DNA from: Streptomyces sp. NBC_00358 | GTDB taxonomy: Bacteria; Actinomycetota; Actinomycetes; Streptomycetales; Streptomycetaceae | Direction: 5' to 3' | NCBI RefSeq assembly: GCF_036099295.1 | Contig: NZ_CP107976.1 | Span: forward strand, 6,138,001 to 6,202,000 | DNA: 64,000 bases | Shown here: positions 60,813 through 64,000 of the stretch, in pieces | Layout: each line of letters starts with the position of its first letter | Numbering within the stretch: the stretch's first letter is position 1 | Notes under the pieces: generated by a model | The model's database searches: none | Seen by the model: only the letters and a program-made list of their open reading frames with translations | What the model was told of the DNA's origin: nothing | Program-made: the position numbers and the translations under genes

Positions 60813-61495
60813 GCGCCGAGGTCCGCAGGACGCCGGGCGCGAGGGACGACGGGAAGCCGGGCAGGGGCCGTCGCGTCATCCTGTGGCGGCACGGCCAGAC
60901 CTCCTGGAACGTGGACCGCCGCTTCCAGGGCTCGACGGACGTCGAGCTGACCGAGACGGGCGTCGGGCAGGCCCGGCGTGCCGCCCGGCTGCTCGCCTCG
61001 CTGAGGCCCGACGCCGTCGTCGCCTCGGACCTCAAGCGCGCCGCCGCCACGGCGGCCGAGCTGGCCGAGCTCACCGGCCTCACCGTCACCCACGAGGAGG
61101 GCCTGCGCGAGACCTACGCGGGCGTCTGGCAGGGGCTGACGCATGAGGAGATCATCGCCCGCCACGGCGAGGAGTACGCCGCGTGGAAGCGCGGCGAGCC
61201 GGTGCGTCGCGGCGGGGGCGAGTTGGAGACCGAGGTCGCCGACCGCGCCGCCCCCGTGGTGCTGCGGCACATGGAGAAGCTCCCCGACGACGGCACCCTC
61301 GTGGTCGTCAGCCACGGCGGCACGATCCGCACCACCATCGGCCGTCTGCTCGGCCTGGAGTCCCACCACTGGGAGAGCCTCGGAGGCCTTTCCAACTGCT
61401 GCTGGTCCGTCCTCGGCGAGGGCGCCCGCGGCTGGCGGCTCCTGGAACACAACGCCGGCACGCTGCCGGAGCCGGTGCTCGGCGACGACGACTGA
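60809..61495 (+). CDS. histidine phosphatase family protein (phosphoglycerate-mutase-like)
   Basis: 228 residues. The phospho-acceptor His28 is in WRHGQTSWN and the second His169 in VVSHGGTI; the substrate pocket has RFQGSTDVELTETG. The size and motifs fit broad-specificity phosphatases such as GpgP or CobC rather than a glycolytic mutase. GTG at 60809 overlaps the rsfS stop by 4 bases, so it is translationally coupled. Confidence 0.92.
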   Translation: MSAEVRRTPGARDDGKPGRGRRVILWRHGQTSWNVDRRFQGSTDVELTETGVGQARRAARLLASLRPDAVVASDLKRAAATAAELAELTGLTVTHEEGLRETYAGVWQGLTHEEIIARHGEEYAAWKRGEPVRRGGGELETEVADRAAPVVLRHMEKLPDDGTLVVVSHGGTIRTTIGRLLGLESHHWESLGGLSNCCWSVLGEGARGWRLLEHNAGTLPEPVLGDDD

Positions 61496-61612
61496 CGGGC
61501 ACCGGGCGGCCCTCCGTCCGGTCGCACGGGCCGGGCGGGACCGGATTTCACTTTCCGGCAGGTCGCAGGCTAAAGTTCTTCTTGTTCGGCCCGCAGGGCG
61601 GGAAGAACGCAA

Positions 61613-61685
61613 GGGGCTATAGCTCAGTTGGTAGAGCGCCTGCATGGCATGCAGGAGGTCAGGAGTTCAATTCTCCTTAGCTCCA
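61613..61685 (+). tRNA. tRNA-Ala (anticodon GGC), copy 1
   Basis: Cloverleaf with acceptor GGGGCTA/TAGCTCC, anticodon arm CCTGC-ATGGCAT-GCAGG and T arm GGAGTTCAATTCTCC. CCA is not encoded. Identical to 62994-63066. TAAAGT at 61571-61576 may be the -10. Confidence 0.97.
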
Positions 61686-61724
61686 CAGATCGACTCTCTC
61701 TTGAGTTGTTCGGACATTGTTGAT

Positions 61725-61760
61725 GAAAGATCCCGTTCCCGTCAGGGAGCGGGATCTTTC
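61725..61760 (+). terminator. terminator of tRNA-Ala copy 1
   Basis: 16-bp stem GAAAGATCCCGTTCCC with its complement (one T-G), GTCA loop, then GTTGTT. Confidence 0.85.
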
Positions 61761-62150
61761 GTTGTTCCTCCCTGAGTTGAGAGCCTCGGGTGTGCGGAAC
61801 GCGGCGCGGCGGGCGCAGTTGGCGGCCGGGGCGACGGTGGGCGCCCGAGGCGGCCGCCGAGGGGCGTGCCGCGGCTGACGGCCCGCCGGTACCGGGTCAC
61901 CGCGCTCTCGCCCGGTGGGCGGGTGCCGTGGCCTTCGGCACACTCTTCTTGGATCGGCTTGAGTCACTTGGGGTCCCCGAGGCGTATACCTTTGCGGACG
62001 CGCTCCTGGCGTGCGTGTATGCGCCGGCCGCGACAGCCGCGCTGGGGGCCTGTGTCCGGACTGGTACGAAGGCGTCGCTGACCGTATTGCTCCGGCCGTG
62101 GCAGAATCAAACGGCCGGAAGGGGGCGCGGCCCGACGGGAGGGAGTAGCG
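61761..62150. other. gene-free spacer before the zinc-ribbon pair
   Basis: 390 bases with no supported gene. An 8-bp stem CCGGCCGT / ACGGCCGG (62092-62118) lies shortly before the first zinc-ribbon gene, and TATACC at 61985-61990 is a possible -10. Confidence 0.5.
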
Positions 62151-62324
62151 ATGCCTGCCAGCATCCTCGAGGAGGTCGACGATCTCCTCGAAGTGGCACT
62201 GAACCGTAAGAAAGCCACCCTCCTCGACTGCCCTTCCTGCGGATCGGTCCACGTTGCCCAGGTTCTCGGTGACAACGGTGGAATCTCCTACGTGTGCACG
62301 GCCTGCGGCCACAGCTGGAGCTGA
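62151..62324 (+). CDS. 57-residue zinc-ribbon protein
   Basis: An acidic helix (MPASILEEVDDLLEVALNRKK) followed by a zinc ribbon with CPSC (Cys27, Cys30) and CTAC (Cys49, Cys52), ending GHSWS. The four-Cys spacing resembles TFIIS- or ribosomal-type ribbons. GGGAGGGAG lies 5 nt before the ATG. The next gene, also a zinc-ribbon protein, starts after 3 bases. Function unknown; nucleic-acid or protein binding is likely. Confidence 0.85.
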   Translation: MPASILEEVDDLLEVALNRKKATLLDCPSCGSVHVAQVLGDNGGISYVCTACGHSWS

Positions 62325-62327
62325 TTG

Positions 62328-62561
62328 ATGGGTGCGCACAGGCGGAAATGCGATTGGTGCGGCAGTGGTACGCCGATCGTCCGCGACATGGAGCCGGTCA
62401 ACCACGACTACCAGTACTGGTGTGAGGAATGCGCGCGGGCGCTGATCATAAAAGGCGACCCGATCGAGACGTACCGCGAGCTGGAGGGTGAGCCGATCTA
62501 CGCACGGCTCCTCGACGAGCACTGCACCCTCAAGCGGTTCTACTCGTTCGCGACGGCCTGA
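62328..62561 (+). CDS. 77-residue zinc-binding protein
   Basis: A treble-clef-like Cys pattern CDWC (Cys8, Cys11) and CEEC (Cys32, Cys35) is separated by GTPIVRDMEPVNHDYQYW. The C-terminal half is helical (ETYRELEGEPIYARLLDEH) with one further Cys. The ATG at 62328 uses GGAG within the end of the upstream gene, so the two are coupled. No family known to me. Confidence 0.85.
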   Translation: MGAHRRKCDWCGSGTPIVRDMEPVNHDYQYWCEECARALIIKGDPIETYRELEGEPIYARLLDEHCTLKRFYSFATA

Positions 62562-62993
62562 CCCGAGGGCGGCCGTCGGCGCGCGGCCGATCCCGGGGCT
62601 GGCCGGCGGCGTCAATCCCGCGCCGTTCCGGCGCAGTTCACCCCTGCCCGGCCTCCGCCGGCACCCGGCACGTCCCGCACGCCCCTGAAGGGCGCCTCAG
62701 CCGCCCAGGAGCGCACGCTCCGCACGGCGGAGGGCAATCACCCCGCCGCGCGGCCCGTGAGGCCCTCCAGGGCCGCGAGGCGCCGCGGACGCACTCCGGG
62801 ACCCGTTCGGCGCAACCGGCGTATCACGGCGGGCGCGAGGGCTGAACAAAGACTATTTAATGCGACATGAGACCTGAATCGGGACAGACGGGAAACGATT
62901 TGGTGATGGACCAGGGGGACCGTGTAATGTTGGCGTCGCCGCCGGGGAAACCGGGCGACACGGTCAGTACGCGGTCTCACCGCGTGGCCACAA
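62562..62993. other. spacer before tRNA-Ala copy 2
   Basis: 432 bases without a supported gene. An AT-rich patch near 62845-62870 and TTGGTG (62900-62905) with TAATGT (62925-62930), 19 bases apart, may form the tRNA promoter. Confidence 0.5.
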
Positions 62994-63066
62994 GGGGCTA
63001 TAGCTCAGTTGGTAGAGCGCCTGCATGGCATGCAGGAGGTCAGGAGTTCAATTCTCCTTAGCTCCA
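62994..63066 (+). tRNA. tRNA-Ala (anticodon GGC), copy 2
   Basis: Identical in every base to the copy at 61613-61685. The identity extends to 80 bp (62991-63070). No encoded CCA. Confidence 0.97.
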
Positions 63067-63078
63067 CAGACGTTGAGA

Positions 63079-63105
63079 GCGGGCCACCCGATCAGGGTGG
63101 TCCGC
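63079..63105 (+). terminator. terminator of tRNA-Ala copy 2
   Basis: 11-bp stem GCGGGCCACCC / GGGTGGTCCGC followed by TTCTTCG. Confidence 0.8.
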
Positions 63106-63143
63106 TTCTTCGTGGTCGGGTGTCCTGACGGAACCTGCCGAAG

Positions 63144-63170
63144 GCGGGCCACCGGTTTCCGGTGGCCCGC
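63144..63170. terminator. second hairpin, shared with the convergent gene
   Basis: Perfect 12-bp stem GCGGGCCACCGG and its complement with a TTT loop, followed by TTCTTCG. Sequence-related to the hairpin at 63079, as if one derived from the other. Confidence 0.75.
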
Positions 63171-63179
63171 TTCTTCGTG

Positions 63180-64000
63180 TCAGCGGCCGCTGCCGAGCGC
63201 GCGGCGACCGCGCCCCTGGGAGAGGACCGGCAGGTTGCGTGCGGGGGCGGAGGACCTGGTGTCCTCCTCCAGACGCAGGGCGAGCGCCGGGCAGCGACGC
63301 ACCGCGCGCAGTGCCTTCGCCTCGGCGTACGCGGGCACCGGGGCCTGCGCGACGGTCGGGAAGCCGTCGGCGCCCAGTTCGAAGACCTCGGGGAGGAGAT
63401 CGGCGCACAGGCCGTGCCCGCGGCACAGCGTCCAGTCCACGAAGATCTTCTGGCGGCTGGGACCCGCCTCCTGCTCGCCGGGGCCGCTCAGGATGCCCAT
63501 GGGTACCTGACCGTCCTCGAAGAGCGGCAGAACGCCCTCCACGGGCCTTCCGCAGCCGTTTCCGAGGACATGCGCGGCCAGGTCGTCCGTGAACGCCTTC
63601 AGGGTCGACTCGATGAACATCGCCGAACCGTCCGGGTGGGAGCAGGCACCGCGCCGCTTCACGGACTTGGCGACCTGCTTCACGGCCTCCAGCGCCGCCG
63701 GGCCGCCGCCGTTGAGGATGTCCGCCAGACCGCGCGCCGCGGCGGGCAGCCCCAGGTAGCAGGGACCGCACTGACCCGCGCTCTCGTCGGCCAGCCACTG
63801 CGCCACGCGCAGCGACTCGCCGAGGGGGCAGGTCTCCTGGGTGATGGGGAGGATCGCGCCGGCGCCGAGCGCGCCGCCCACCGCGGCCAGGGAGTCCCGC
63901 GAGACGATCGCCTCGCTGACGGTCGCCGCGTCCAGCCACTTGCCGTGGTAGCCGCCGGTGAGCACACCCTGCGGCATCGCCGGGGCGCCGGCCAGCTGGA
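63180..64000 (-). CDS. NuoF-like flavoprotein fused to a [3Fe-4S] ferredoxin, C-terminal part
   Basis: The gene continues past the right edge; at least 272 residues are present. The upstream part matches the end of NuoF-type NADH-dehydrogenase subunits: PQGVLTGGYHG, then the 4Fe-4S site ESAGQCGPC...CSHPDGS. After a linker comes a single-cluster ferredoxin domain (KIFVDWTLCRGHGLCADLLPEVF...RRCPALAL), with C-x5-C and a distal CP as in P450-type [3Fe-4S] ferredoxins. The fusion would pass electrons from NADH directly to a built-in ferredoxin. The nucleotide-binding part lies outside the window. Confidence 0.8.
   Translation of the reverse strand, partial: QLAGAPAMPQGVLTGGYHGKWLDAATVSEAIVSRDSLAAVGGALGAGAILPITQETCPLGESLRVAQWLADESAGQCGPCYLGLPAAARGLADILNGGGPAALEAVKQVAKSVKRRGACSHPDGSAMFIESTLKAFTDDLAAHVLGNGCGRPVEGVLPLFEDGQVPMGILSGPGEQEAGPSRQKIFVDWTLCRGHGLCADLLPEVFELGADGFPTVAQAPVPAYAEAKALRAVRRCPALALRLEEDTRSSAPARNLPVLSQGRGRRALGSGR

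Overview
The window is chromosomal DNA from a streptomycete. Coding GC is very high, GTG starts are common, and the gene order is a classic Streptomyces core block: tig-clpP1-clpP2-clpX, valS-folC-ndk, mreB-mreC-mreD-mrdA-rodA, rne-rplU-rpmA-obg, proB-proA and nadD-LCP-rsfS. As far as I recall, this order matches the S. coelicolor core around its mre cluster. No rRNA, CRISPR array, insertion sequence or intact prophage was seen. Four tRNA genes are present: Gly-UCC, Pro-UGG and two identical Ala-GGC.

Layout. (1) 1-9.1 kb: the end of an HD-domain protein, an acyltransferase, two small membrane proteins, tRNA-Gly and tRNA-Pro, then the protein-quality block tig, clpP1P2 (with a candidate ClgR box) and clpX, and a membrane protein with a Pro/Tyr/Gln-rich head. 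(2) 9.2-14.7 kb: valS, folC, a DUF4233 membrane protein and ndk. (3) 15.2-21.7 kb: the spore-wall/elongasome cluster mreBCD, mrdA (PBP2) and rodA. (4) 21.9-34.5 kb: a CYTH-CHAD protein, then a TIGR03960 radical SAM protein separated by about 8 kb of accessory genes from its usual partner TIGR03936. The accessory genes are a VOC protein, a YnfA-like protein, a secreted PLD-like protein, a barstar, a collagen-like protein, a GT2-TPR protein and an internally repeated membrane protein. (5) 34.7-41.2 kb: rne, rplU, rpmA and obg.

(6) 41.6-49.9 kb: a cell-envelope segment with a Tat-exported PhoD phosphatase, a sulfotransferase-like protein, a fused CDP-ribitol synthase (cytidylyltransferase plus reductase), a TagF-like polyol-phosphate polymerase and a family 2 glycosyltransferase. 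Together these suggest synthesis and decoration of a poly(ribitol-phosphate)-type wall teichoic acid. (7) 50.4-61.5 kb: proB, a conserved hypothetical, proA, two adjacent single-TM proteins sharing a cytoplasmic motif, an M48 protease, two membrane microproteins, nadD, an LCP-type wall-polymer ligase, rsfS and a histidine phosphatase. (8) 61.6-64 kb: two identical tRNA-Ala genes bracketing two tiny zinc-ribbon proteins, then the truncated end of a NuoF-like protein fused to a ferredoxin.

Two themes run across the window. One is cell-wall building: the Mre/PBP2/RodA complex, teichoic-acid genes and an LCP ligase lie within 45 kb. The other is promoter architecture: at least six genes have a -10 hexamer exactly 6 nt before the start codon, which predicts leaderless mRNAs. 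All calls come from reading the sequence and remembered family features; no database search was run.
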